NCBI GenBank assembly: GCA_945897335.1
Contig: CAMDFP010000014.1
Coordinates: 1 to 32,161 of the forward strand
Length of the DNA: 32,161 bases
Origin: Asaia bogorensis
GTDB lineage: Bacteria > Pseudomonadota > Alphaproteobacteria > SHVZ01
Direction: 5' to 3'
Positions 23,118-30,859 of this stretch are shown here, piece after piece. How positions within the stretch are numbered: position 1 is the first letter of the stretch; the number at the start of each line of letters is the position of its first letter. Both the position numbers and the translations under genes were made by a program. The notes beneath the pieces were generated by a model that had not been told where the DNA came from, ran no database searches, and saw only the letters and a list, made by a program, of their open reading frames with translations.

Positions 23118-24731
23118 CTAGCGCGGGCGGGTACCACCGGTCCCGCCGCCGGCTGGGGCGGCGGCGCCACCGGCACCACCGCCGAAGGCGAGGCCGGCGC
23201 CCCGCGGATCGGTCACCGAGCGGCAGGTGGCCCGGCCGCGGATCAACTCGTCGGGGCAGGAGACGGCATTGACGAATCCCAAGGGCGAGGTCTCGGCGGA
23301 TTTGAGGCCGCCGCGGGAGAGCGAGTCCAGAGGCAGGCCGGGCTCGCTCCGTGCGAGATCGGCCGCGCCGTCATAGGCGACGCGCGGGCGAGCGACGATG
23401 GCGGAGATCTCCTGTTTCTCCGACATGGCGGCCCAGGCGACCTGGGCGAGCGCCGCCGGTGCCGCTCGCCCGGAGGCCGAGGCGGCGAGGTAGATGACGC
23501 CGTTCCCGGGCGCAGCGGCGACGACGCCGACCGCGCGCGGGCCATCGGCCGTCGGCGGCGGGGCGGCGAGGATGCCGGTGCCGGGGAGCACGCGGCCGGT
23601 GCCCCAGGGGGCGTTGAGCCCGAGCGCGCAGGCGGCTACCTGACCGTTCTTGTCGGCGGCGACGAATGACGTGGCGCCGGCACGCGGCGGCGCGATGGGT
23701 CCGAGCGTCTTGGCGGGCCGCTCGTGGGTTCCCGCTCTCGCGCGTGCCGTCAGGGCGGCGATCTCTCCGCTCGGTGGCACGATGTCGGCGCGGCCCTGCG
23801 ACAGCGCCTCGGCCAGATGGCCTTCCGCCGCCGCGCCGGCCTCGGCCCAGAAGCGAGGCTGGTCGGCAGCGCCGGGACTGCCCTCGACGCCCTGCGCCAG
23901 GAGCCGGCCGAAGAGCGCCGCCGTAGGCGGGCTCTCGCCGACGATGACGAATTGCTGCTGGCTGCTGATGCGGATGACGGGCGGGGCGGTGGCTTGCGGC
24001 AGATAGCCGCGAAGCGCCTCGATCGGCAGGGTCCCCTGCGATGCTTCGGCGATCATGCGCGGCATTGTGCCGAGATAGAGCTCGCCGGCGCCTCTCTGGC
24101 GCAGTTGGCCCAGGATCGTGGCGAGGTCGAGCTGAACCAGCAGGTCTCCCTCGCGAATCAGGGTGCCGCTGGGGGCGAAGATCCGGGCCGTCGCCGAATC
24201 GCGCGAGAGCTCGGCTGGTGCCAGGGCGAGATCGTGGGCGAGGGCGCGGCTGACCGGGGTGCCGAAGCGGGCGGCGGTCTCGGCAGGCCCCAGCAGCTGC
24301 GACCAGGCGATGCGTCCGTAGCGGGCATGGACGAGCGCCAGGCCCCGGACCAGCGCCGGAACGGCGATCCTGCTCCCTCCGGCGGTCGTCGCCGGGAAGT
24401 CGAAGAGCGTCGGGGTCACGGTGCGGCCGTCGAAGGTGACGCAGGCACCGCCGCCGCCGAGGCCGGCGGAGGAGGGAAGGGTGACCGCGAGCGTGAAGCC
24501 CATGGCGACCGCGGCGTCGACGGCCGAGCCTCCCGCGATCAGGACGTCCCGGCCGGCGATCGCGGCCCGGGGTTCATCGGCGGAGACTCCCCCGAAGAAC
24601 CCCTCGACCGGCTCGATGACGCCGGGTTGATTGGAGCCCCCGCAGCCGGCGACAATGGCCACGAGCAGCGCCGCGGCACATTTCTGCCATGATCGGCGGG
24701 GAGAATCGGCCGGTGATGAGGAATCGAGCAA
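23118..24731 (-). CDS. Gamma-glutamyltransferase-like lipoprotein
   Basis: From a TTG at 24731 the protein has 537 residues. Its N-terminus carries a basic stretch (RRSWQK), a hydrophobic run (AAALLVAIV) and the lipobox VAGC, so it is probably an Lgt substrate anchored in the envelope. GGSAVDAAVAMGFTLAV and SSAGLGGGGACVTFDG are gamma-glutamyltransferase large-subunit motifs, and GATSFVAADKNGQVAACALG is the start of the small-subunit region. In the latter, Ala stands where E. coli GGT has its nucleophilic Thr, with the adjacent Thr kept, if aligned without a gap. Autoprocessing and activity are therefore uncertain. The C-terminus is rich in Gly/Ala/Pro. The start is insecure because no ATG or GTG precedes the signal peptide. 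It faces the M48 gene with only 4 bases between starts. Confidence 0.82.
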   Translation of the reverse strand: MLDSSSPADSPRRSWQKCAAALLVAIVAGCGGSNQPGVIEPVEGFFGGVSADEPRAAIAGRDVLIAGGSAVDAAVAMGFTLAVTLPSSAGLGGGGACVTFDGRTVTPTLFDFPATTAGGSRIAVPALVRGLALVHARYGRIAWSQLLGPAETAARFGTPVSRALAHDLALAPAELSRDSATARIFAPSGTLIREGDLLVQLDLATILGQLRQRGAGELYLGTMPRMIAEASQGTLPIEALRGYLPQATAPPVIRISSQQQFVIVGESPPTAALFGRLLAQGVEGSPGAADQPRFWAEAGAAAEGHLAEALSQGRADIVPPSGEIAALTARARAGTHERPAKTLGPIAPPRAGATSFVAADKNGQVAACALGLNAPWGTGRVLPGTGILAAPPPTADGPRAVGVVAAAPGNGVIYLAASASGRAAPAALAQVAWAAMSEKQEISAIVARPRVAYDGAADLARSEPGLPLDSLSRGGLKSAETSPLGFVNAVSCPDELIRGRATCRSVTDPRGAGLAFGGGAGGAAAPAGGGTGGTRPR

Positions 24732-24735
24732 GGTG

Positions 24736-26085
24736 ATGGATGTTCTCAGGCGGCGTACGGCCGCGCTCGCGCTGGTTGTGGCCGCCGTTTTCGCGTACTC
24801 GCTTCCGGCGGCAGCGCAGCGGATCTCCTTGATCCGAGACGCCGAGACGGAAAATACCATCCGCGCGTACGCGACGCCAATATTCCAGGCGGCCGGGATC
24901 GGCGGCGACGACGTGCACATCTACATTGTACGCGACGGCCAGATAAACGCCTTCGTCGCCGGCGGGCAGAATTTGTTCATGAACACCGGCCTGCTCTTCC
25001 GTTCGGAGTCGGCGAGCCAGGTCATCGGCGTGATCGCTCATGAAAGCGGCCACATCAGCGGAGGCCATCTGTCGCGCCTGCAGGACGAGCTGAAGGGGGC
25101 GACCGCGATCCAGATCCTGTCGATGGTGCTGGGCGCGGCCGCGGCGGTGGCCGGCCGGGGCGATGCCGGCATGGCGATCATGGGGACCGGCGCCAGCGTC
25201 GCCACTGCCAACGTGCTCAGCTTCAGCCGTGCCCAGGAGTCGGCTGCCGACCAGGCCGGTCTCACCTTTCTTGAGCGGTCGGGTTTCAGCGCCAAGGGGC
25301 TGCTCGAGTTCTTCGAGATCCTGTCCGGCCAGGAGATGCTTTCGCAGGCACGCCAATCGCCCTACATGCGGACCCATCCTCTGACCCGCGAACGGATCGA
25401 TTCGGTTCGGGCATCGATCCAGACCTCCCGTTACGCCAACGCCGTGCCCCCGGCCGAATTCGACCGCATGCACAAGCGCATCAAGGCCAAGCTGTTCGGC
25501 TTCATCGAGCAGCCGGCGCGGACGATGCAGACCTACAAGGAATCTGATAAGTCCGAGGCCGCCCGCTACGCACGCGCCGTCGCCTACTACCGCATCCCCG
25601 ACATGACGCGCGCCCTGCCGCTGATCGACGGCCTGATTGCCGAATTCCCCCAGGATCCCTACTACTGGGAAATGAAGGGGCAGATGCTGTTCGAGAACGG
25701 CCGGGTGCCGGATGCGGTCACGACCTTCGCCGAGGCGGTCCGCCTCTTGCCGACGGCGCCCTTGATCCGAGTTTCCCTGGCACAGGCCCAGCTCGAGCTC
25801 GACCGGCCGGCGGAGACCCGCTCGGCGCTCGCCAACCTCAACGCGGCGGTGCAGAAGGACCGGGACCACGGCCTCGCCTGGCGGTTGCTGGCAATCGCCC
25901 ATGGCCGCGAAGGACGGGTCGGAGAGGCCGCTCTGTCGCTGGCCGAGCAGGCCATGGTCGACAACCGCTTGCCCGATGCCACCCAGCAGGCCATCCGTGC
26001 GCAGCGCCTGCTTCCGGAGGGATCGCCGGGCTGGCTCCGCGCCCAGGACATCAAGATCCAGGCGGACAGCAAAAAGCGCAAATAG
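24736..26085 (+). CDS. M48 metalloprotease with TPR domain (BepA-like)
   Basis: The 449-residue protein begins with a signal peptide (MDVLRRRTAALALVV...PAAAQR, cleavage near 27-28). The zinc motif HESGH is at 102-106 and the third ligand is probably E168 in QESAADQAG. The C-terminal half (about 280-449) is made of TPR-like helix pairs (YYWEMKGQMLFENGRVPDAVTTFAEAVRLLP and following). This layout matches BepA/YfgC, a periplasmic protease and chaperone that checks outer-membrane protein and LptD assembly. ATG 24736 directly follows a GTG (24733), and no strong ribosome binding site is seen. A periplasmic DsbA-like gene follows, which fits an envelope-quality role. Confidence 0.92.
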   Translation: MDVLRRRTAALALVVAAVFAYSLPAAAQRISLIRDAETENTIRAYATPIFQAAGIGGDDVHIYIVRDGQINAFVAGGQNLFMNTGLLFRSESASQVIGVIAHESGHISGGHLSRLQDELKGATAIQILSMVLGAAAAVAGRGDAGMAIMGTGASVATANVLSFSRAQESAADQAGLTFLERSGFSAKGLLEFFEILSGQEMLSQARQSPYMRTHPLTRERIDSVRASIQTSRYANAVPPAEFDRMHKRIKAKLFGFIEQPARTMQTYKESDKSEAARYARAVAYYRIPDMTRALPLIDGLIAEFPQDPYYWEMKGQMLFENGRVPDAVTTFAEAVRLLPTAPLIRVSLAQAQLELDRPAETRSALANLNAAVQKDRDHGLAWRLLAIAHGREGRVGEAALSLAEQAMVDNRLPDATQQAIRAQRLLPEGSPGWLRAQDIKIQADSKKRK

Positions 26086-26112
26086 AGGCCCGCCGTTTCA
26101 CTCGAACGTGCG

Positions 26113-26141
26113 TGGACTTCCGGGCGGGCCGTCGTCATATT
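26113..26141 (+). promoter_or_regulatory. Weak promoter candidate upstream of the DsbA-like gene
   Basis: TGGACT (26113-26118) and CATATT (26136-26141), 17 bases apart, each match four of six consensus bases. The start would be near 26148, giving a short leader that includes GAAAGG before ATG 26170. Read-through from the M48 gene is equally possible. Confidence 0.3.
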
Positions 26142-26169
26142 GCGGCACATTCTCCTCGAAAGGCCGAGC

Positions 26170-26898
26170 ATGCGTCGGGTCGTCATCGCCGTTCTACTCG
26201 TGCTGGCAGCGAGCCTACCTGCGGCCTCCCAGGGCTTCGCCCCGGACCAGAAGAAGGCGATCGAGGAGATCGTCCGCGCCTACATCCTGAAGAACCCGGA
26301 GATCATCCGCGAGGCGGTCGAGGCGCTGCAGGCGAAGGAGCAGCAATCGGCCGACGAGCGCCGGGCCGAGTCGATGGCGAAGCTCAAGGACGAGCTGATC
26401 TCCGATCCGTCCTCGCCCGTATTGGGCAATCCACAGGGCGACGTGACCGTGGTGGAGTTCTTCGACTACCGCTGCCCCTACTGCAAGCGGACCGCGCCGG
26501 TGGTCGATCAGCTGGTCAAGGACGACGGCCAGATCCGCCGGGTGATGAAGGAGTTTCCGATTCTGGGACCTGAGTCGGTCTTCGCCTCGCGTGCCGTCCT
26601 CGCCGCCCATGCCCAGGGCAAGTACGAGGCGCTGCATCGCCTCCTGATCGGGTCCAAGGGCGCGCTCGACCAGGACACGGTATTGAAGCTCGCCAAGGAA
26701 GCAGGGGCGGACATGCCCAGGCTGAAGCGGGACATGGCCTCTCCCCAGATCGACGAAGCGCTGAAGCGCAACCGCGATCTCGCGGGCGCCCTGGAGATCA
26801 CCGGCACGCCTGCCTTCATCATCGGCCGCGAGTTCGTGCCCGGCGCGGCCGACCTCGAGGCCTTCAAGGCCGTCGTCGCCCGCGCCCGCAAGGGCTGA
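26170..26898 (+). CDS. DsbA-family thiol:disulfide oxidoreductase
   Basis: The 242-residue protein starts with a signal peptide (MRRVVIAVLLVLAASLPAAS). An N-terminal helical extension (about 25-78, EEIVRAYILKNPEIIREAVEAL) follows, as in the ScsC/Com1 type. The thioredoxin fold carries the active site CPYC (C102-C105) in FFDYRCPYCKR, and the cis-Pro loop is GTPAFIIG. It would oxidise or shuffle disulfides in the periplasm. The ATG 26170 is preferred over the TTG 26140 because the signal peptide begins there and GAAAGG precedes it. It lies downstream of the M48 gene and is convergent with maiA, 7 bases away. Confidence 0.93.
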   Translation: MRRVVIAVLLVLAASLPAASQGFAPDQKKAIEEIVRAYILKNPEIIREAVEALQAKEQQSADERRAESMAKLKDELISDPSSPVLGNPQGDVTVVEFFDYRCPYCKRTAPVVDQLVKDDGQIRRVMKEFPILGPESVFASRAVLAAHAQGKYEALHRLLIGSKGALDQDTVLKLAKEAGADMPRLKRDMASPQIDEALKRNRDLAGALEITGTPAFIIGREFVPGAADLEAFKAVVARARKG

Positions 26899-26905
26899 CC
26901 CGCGC

Positions 26906-27547
26906 TTAAGGCTCCGCGTCCGGCTGCTTCGACGGCTGCGCCCGATCGAAGGCGGCCTCCCTCATGCAGGCGTCGTAGATCCTCGCGATCGTCGGGTAGG
27001 GGCCGAGATCGAGGCTATAGCGCTTCGAGTTGAACACCTGCGGCACCAGGCAGATATCGGCGAGGCCCGGAGCGTCGCCGTGGCAGAAGCGGCCCGTGGC
27101 CCTGTCCTTCGCCAGCGTCGCCTCGAGCCCGGTGAATCCCAGCGCGATCCAGTGATTGAACCAGCGTCCGACCGCCGCGTCGTCGGCCTTCAGCTCGCGC
27201 TGGAGGTATTGAAGGACCCGCAGATTGTCGATCGGGTGGATGTCGCAGGCGACGATCTGCGCTAGCGCCCGTGCCCGCGCGCGGTCCGCAGGTGACTTCG
27301 GCAGAAGCGGCGGCGCGGGATGAGTCTCGTCCAGATACTCGATGATCGCGAGCGACTGGGTGAGGGCGTGAGGCCCATCCTCAAGGGTCGGGACCAGTGC
27401 CTGGGGATTGAGGCCGAGGTATTCGGCGCTGGTCTGGTCCCCCTTCCGCAGATGGACGAAGGCATTCTCGTAGGCGAGCCCTTTCAGGTTGAGGGCGATG
27501 CGCACGCGGAAGGCGGCGGAGGAGCGGAAATAGCCGTGGAGCTTCAT
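26906..27547 (-). CDS. maiA: Maleylacetoacetate isomerase
   Basis: The 213-residue protein is a zeta-class glutathione transferase, which converts maleylacetoacetate to fumarylacetoacetate with glutathione. The N-terminal thioredoxin-like domain has YFRSSAAFRVRIALN (6-20), where zeta enzymes usually have SSCSWRVR, so Cys is replaced by Ala next to the catalytic Ser. VPTLEDG and LTQSLAIIEYLDE form the glutathione-binding site, and ICLVPQVFNSKRY is the characteristic C-terminal motif. It is the last gene of the homogentisate operon. The gene context (fahA, hmgA, hppD upstream) supports the name. Confidence 0.93.
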   Translation of the reverse strand: MKLHGYFRSSAAFRVRIALNLKGLAYENAFVHLRKGDQTSAEYLGLNPQALVPTLEDGPHALTQSLAIIEYLDETHPAPPLLPKSPADRARARALAQIVACDIHPIDNLRVLQYLQRELKADDAAVGRWFNHWIALGFTGLEATLAKDRATGRFCHGDAPGLADICLVPQVFNSKRYSLDLGPYPTIARIYDACMREAAFDRAQPSKQPDAEP

Positions 27548-27580
27548 CGCCTGTTCCCGATGGGTCGGTGGGCCGCCAGT

Positions 27581-28573
27581 CTACGACGCCGGATCGGCGC
27601 GGACGACCGTCTGCTCGATCGCGCCGAAGACCGAGTGGCCGCCGGCGTCCTGCATCTCGAGGCGGATGGTGTCGCCGAACCGCATGAACGGAGTCTTCGG
27701 CTTGCCTTCGTCGATGGTCTCGATCATCCGGACCTCGGCGATGCAGGTCCAGCCCTTGGATCGGTCGCGGTTGGAGATGGTGCCCGAGCCGATCAGGGTG
27801 CCGGCGGCAAGCGGGCGGGTCCGCGCCGCATGCGCGATCAACGCCGGGAAGTCGAACTGCATGTCTGCGCCGGCGTCGGGACAGCCGACCTGCCGGCCGT
27901 TGAGGGTGGCAATCAGGGGCAGGTGCAGCTTGCCGCCGTCCCAGGCGGAGCCCAGTTCGGCCGGATCGACCGCGACCGGCCCGAAGGCCGTCGGCGGCTT
28001 CCCGTGGAAAAAGCCGAAGCCCTTCGCCAGCTCGTTCGGAATCAGATTCCGGAGGCTCACGTCGTTGACCAGGAGGACGAGCTTGATGTGGCTTCGCGCC
28101 GCCTCGGCCGTCACGCCCATCGGCACGTCGTCGACCGCGACCGCCACCTCGCCCTCGAAGTCGATGCCCCAGTCCTCGGTCGCGGCCGGGATCGGGTCGG
28201 TCGGCGCGAGGAATCGGTCGGAGCCGCCCTGGTACATCAGCGGGTCGTGGAGGAAGGAGGGCGGCATCTCCGCGCCTCGCGCCTTCCGCACCAGCTCGAC
28301 GTGGTTGAGATACGACGAGCCGTCGGCCCACTGATAGGCGCGCGGAAAGGGCGAGGCGAGATCCTTAGCGTCGAGCGCGAAGGCGTCGGGCGCGCGGCCT
28401 TCGCCGAGAAGGCGGTAGATCGAGCGGAGCTCCGGCGCGGCGCGGTCCCAGTCCTCGATCGCTGCCTGCAGGGTCGGTGCGATCTTCGGCACGCGGACGG
28501 CGCGGGAGAGGTCGCGGGAAACGACGACCAGCGTGCCGTCGCGGCCACCCTGCTTCAGCGAACCCAGCTTCAT
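27581..28573 (-). CDS. fahA: Fumarylacetoacetate hydrolase
   Basis: The 330-residue protein belongs to the FAH family and would split fumarylacetoacetate to fumarate and acetoacetate, the last step of the pathway. The metal-binding DFEGE segment lies at 138-142 (E140, E142) with D171 in LVNDVSLRN as a further ligand. GKPPTAFGPVAV, HLPLIATLNG and LIGSGTISN are family motifs. The bacterial form here is shorter than animal FAH (about 420). ATG 28573 follows GAGGAGAGG; the frame upstream belongs to the hmgA end. It is 13 bases downstream of hmgA. Confidence 0.93.
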   Translation of the reverse strand: MKLGSLKQGGRDGTLVVVSRDLSRAVRVPKIAPTLQAAIEDWDRAAPELRSIYRLLGEGRAPDAFALDAKDLASPFPRAYQWADGSSYLNHVELVRKARGAEMPPSFLHDPLMYQGGSDRFLAPTDPIPAATEDWGIDFEGEVAVAVDDVPMGVTAEAARSHIKLVLLVNDVSLRNLIPNELAKGFGFFHGKPPTAFGPVAVDPAELGSAWDGGKLHLPLIATLNGRQVGCPDAGADMQFDFPALIAHAARTRPLAAGTLIGSGTISNRDRSKGWTCIAEVRMIETIDEGKPKTPFMRFGDTIRLEMQDAGGHSVFGAIEQTVVRADPAS

Positions 28574-28586
28574 CGGATGCCTCTCC

Positions 28587-29729
28587 TCACTCGGCCGCGT
28601 CCGGCTTCTTCTTCCAGGAGTCGACGTAGCCCGTCCACTCGACTCCCTCCGGCATGAGGCCGATGTCGAGGGCATCGCGGGCATCGACCATCACCGCCAC
28701 CTCGTCCAGCATCTGCCCGCCCGCCGACTTGGCGGCAAGAGCGAAGGCCTTCGGATGGGGCCCGTGCGGGAAGCCGCAGGGATGCAGCGTCACCATGCCG
28801 GGATGGATGTTGTCGCGGCTCATGAACTTGCCGCGGTGATAGAAGATCATCTCATCGAAGTCGTCGTTGTTGTGGAAAAACGGCAGTTTCAGCGCGCCAG
28901 GGTCGCTCTCCGCCGGCCTCGGCGCGAAGGTGCAGACGACGAAGCGGGACGCCAGGAAGGTCGTGTGCGCCGAAGGCGGCAGATGGTAGCGGTGGCTCAT
29001 CACCGGCCTGATGTCGCGCCAGTTGAGGCGGACCGGTGTCAGCGTGCCCTGCCAGCCGACGGCGTCCAACGGGTTGTAGGGATAGGTGATGGTCGAGAAC
29101 AGGCCGCGGCGCTTCACCGTCACCCGCCACGCGTCTTCCGTCTGCTGCGCCTTGAACGCCTCGTCCATCGCCGGCACGTCGAGCACGCCCGGATCGAAGA
29201 CGGCGTGGGCGCCCAGCGGACCACGGTCCGGCAGCCGATAGCCGTCGTTGGTGGCCTCGATCAGCAGCGCGGTCATCGCCGATGTCGGCGTGATCCGCCA
29301 CTGCGTTCCGCGCGGCAAGATCACGTAGTCGCCGTCGCGGATCGCGAGGTGGCCGTAGTCGCAGAAGAGGTCGCCGTCGCCTTCGTGGACGAAGATCAGC
29401 TCGTCGCCGTCGCTGTTCCGCACAAGATGATCCATCGCGCCGTCGAGCCGCCAGTGGCGGATGCGGACATGCGCGTTGTGCAGCACCTCGACCGCGTCCC
29501 AGGGCGAGGCCTGGGCGGCGTTGAGTTTGGCGAGGTCGAAGGCTCGTGGCTTCAGCGGGCCGTCCCAGTCGACCCAGCCGGTCGGCGGGTGGCGGTGATA
29601 CATCTGGGTCGCCGGGCCGAAGAAGCCCTCCTTGCCGATCTCGCGCTCGTAGGTTCCGGCCGGCAGGTCGGCATGGGCCTGGCGCGAGGCGACACCCTCG
29701 CGGCGGGGAAGGGAGATCCAGTCCTTCAT
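28587..29729 (-). CDS. hmgA: Homogentisate 1,2-dioxygenase (short form)
   Basis: The 380-residue cupin-fold enzyme would open the ring of homogentisate with O2 and Fe(II) to maleylacetoacetate. The metal-binding region is FFHNNDDFDEMIFYHRG (285-299) with H286 and an acid at 292-293, then HPCGFPHGPHP (316-326), where H322 matches the HGPD-type ligand of classical enzymes. Length is clearly below the usual 430-450, and the N-terminal sequence differs from classical HmgA. It belongs to a shorter alphaproteobacterial type, in my reading. Its ATG overlaps the hppD stop by 4 bases (ATGA). Context leaves little doubt about the reaction. Confidence 0.88.
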   Translation of the reverse strand: MKDWISLPRREGVASRQAHADLPAGTYEREIGKEGFFGPATQMYHRHPPTGWVDWDGPLKPRAFDLAKLNAAQASPWDAVEVLHNAHVRIRHWRLDGAMDHLVRNSDGDELIFVHEGDGDLFCDYGHLAIRDGDYVILPRGTQWRITPTSAMTALLIEATNDGYRLPDRGPLGAHAVFDPGVLDVPAMDEAFKAQQTEDAWRVTVKRRGLFSTITYPYNPLDAVGWQGTLTPVRLNWRDIRPVMSHRYHLPPSAHTTFLASRFVVCTFAPRPAESDPGALKLPFFHNNDDFDEMIFYHRGKFMSRDNIHPGMVTLHPCGFPHGPHPKAFALAAKSAGGQMLDEVAVMVDARDALDIGLMPEGVEWTGYVDSWKKKPDAAE

Positions 29730-30796
29730 GCCGTCAGCACTCCCCGGTTGATCTGGTCCTGCTCCATGGATTCGAACAGGGCTCGGAAATTGCCCTCTCC
29801 GAAGCCCTCGTCGCCTTTCCGCTGGATCAGCTCGAAGAAGATCGGACCGATCACGGTCTTGGTGAAGATCTGCAGCAGGATGCCGCCATTCTCGGTCGGC
29901 GCGCCGTCGATCAGGATCTTCTCGCGCTTGAGGCGGGCGACGTCCTCGCCATGGCCGGGCAGGCGCTTGTCCAGGATCTCGTAGTAGGTGTCGGGAACGT
30001 CGGACAGGAACTCGACGCCGCGTTGCTTCAGGCGCTCGACCGCGTCGTAGATGTCGCCGCAACTGAGCGCGATGTGCTGGATGCCCTCGCCGTTGTAGGC
30101 GTGGAGGTACTCCTCGATCTGCGATTTCTCGTCGGAGGATTCGTTGATCGGGATGCGGATCTTGCCGCAGGGGCTGGTCATCGCCTTGCTCTTGAGGCCG
30201 GTCAGCTTGCCTTCGATGTCGAAGTAGCGGATCTCGCGGAAGTTGAAGAGGCGCTCGTAGAATCTGGCCCATTCGTCCATGCGGCCGCGATGGACATTGT
30301 GGGTCAGGTGGTCGATGGTCATCAGCCCGACGCCCTTGGCGTCCTGGTCGGTTCCTGCGATCGGCTTGAAGTCGACGTCGTAGATCGAGCGGTCGCCGTA
30401 GCGGTCGACCAGGTAGATCAAGCTGCCGCCGATGCCGCGGATCGCCGGGATGTTCAGCTCCATCGGGCCGACCCGGGCCTCGACCGGCTTGGCGCCGAGG
30501 TCGACCGCACGCTTGAAGGCGGCGGCGGCGTCCTCGACCCGGAAGGCCAGCGCGCAGACCGAGGGGCCGTGCACGCGGGCGAAGGACTGGGCGAAGCTGT
30601 CGGGCTCGGCATTGACGATGAAATTGACGTCGCCCTGGCGCCAGAGCGTCACGTCCTTGGACCGGTGGCGAGCGACCGCGGTGAAGCCCATGGTCTTGAA
30701 CAGCTGGCCCAGGGCCTGGGGGTCGGGGGCGGTGTATTCGACGAACTCGAAGCCGTCGGTGCCCATCGGGTTCAGAGTCCCCGCCTTCTGGGTCAT
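29726..30796 (-). CDS. hppD: 4-Hydroxyphenylpyruvate dioxygenase
   Basis: The 356-residue protein is a two-domain vicinal-oxygen-chelate enzyme that makes homogentisate from 4-hydroxyphenylpyruvate. The iron ligands are H163 (IDHLTHNV), H241 (GIQHIALSC) and E322 (IFFELIQRKG). The segment GFGEGNFRALFESME near the C-terminus closes the active site. Length is typical of bacterial HppD. ATG 30796 has AAGGAG at 30808-30803, 6 bases upstream; the frame ahead of it is the promoter region. It is the first gene of hppD-hmgA-fahA-maiA. Its promoter contains the palindromic operator described separately. Confidence 0.96.
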   Translation of the reverse strand: MTQKAGTLNPMGTDGFEFVEYTAPDPQALGQLFKTMGFTAVARHRSKDVTLWRQGDVNFIVNAEPDSFAQSFARVHGPSVCALAFRVEDAAAAFKRAVDLGAKPVEARVGPMELNIPAIRGIGGSLIYLVDRYGDRSIYDVDFKPIAGTDQDAKGVGLMTIDHLTHNVHRGRMDEWARFYERLFNFREIRYFDIEGKLTGLKSKAMTSPCGKIRIPINESSDEKSQIEEYLHAYNGEGIQHIALSCGDIYDAVERLKQRGVEFLSDVPDTYYEILDKRLPGHGEDVARLKREKILIDGAPTENGGILLQIFTKTVIGPIFFELIQRKGDEGFGEGNFRALFESMEQDQINRGVLTA

Positions 30797-30806
30797 GTGG
30801 CGCTCC

Positions 30807-30835
30807 TTGACGAAGGGTCGGTGGGCTGAGATATT
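30807..30835 (+). promoter_or_regulatory. Promoter of marR
   Basis: TTGACG (30807-30812) and GATATT (30830-30835) are separated by 17 bases. Transcription would start near 30842-30843, one or two bases before ATG 30844, so the message is nearly leaderless. The -35 shares bases with the hppD ribosome binding site. Confidence 0.6.
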
Positions 30836-30859
30836 AGTTTCGAATGAAACTAATGCCAA
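30831..30859 (-). promoter_or_regulatory. Promoter of the hppD operon
   Basis: Reading leftward, TTGGCA (30859-30854) and TAATAT (30836-30831) are 17 bases apart. The start would be near 30824, giving a leader of about 28 bases. The spacer is almost entirely the operator palindrome, so a bound regulator would block RNA polymerase. Confidence 0.65.
30833..30854. promoter_or_regulatory. Palindromic operator for the MarR-type regulator
   Basis: A perfect inverted repeat, ATTAGTTTC and GAAACTAAT, is separated by GAAT. It fills the hppD promoter spacer, overlaps the edge of its -10, and covers the marR start codon (30844-30846). Size and symmetry suit a MarR dimer. That the adjacent regulator binds it is inferred. 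Confidence 0.8.

Noticed and set aside
24574-25902. Minus-strand open frame (442 codons) opposite the M48 protease
   Set aside because: The plus strand encodes a signal peptide, HESGH and TPR repeats; the antisense frame has no family features.
26087-26130. Perfect 8-bp inverted repeat GGCCCGCC/GGCGGGCC after the M48 gene
   Set aside because: The loop is 28 bases and no T tract follows, so an intrinsic terminator is not supported.
27320-28657. Plus-strand open frame (445 codons) opposite maiA and fahA
   Set aside because: It crosses two well-identified genes and their spacer and shows only the biased composition of an antisense frame.
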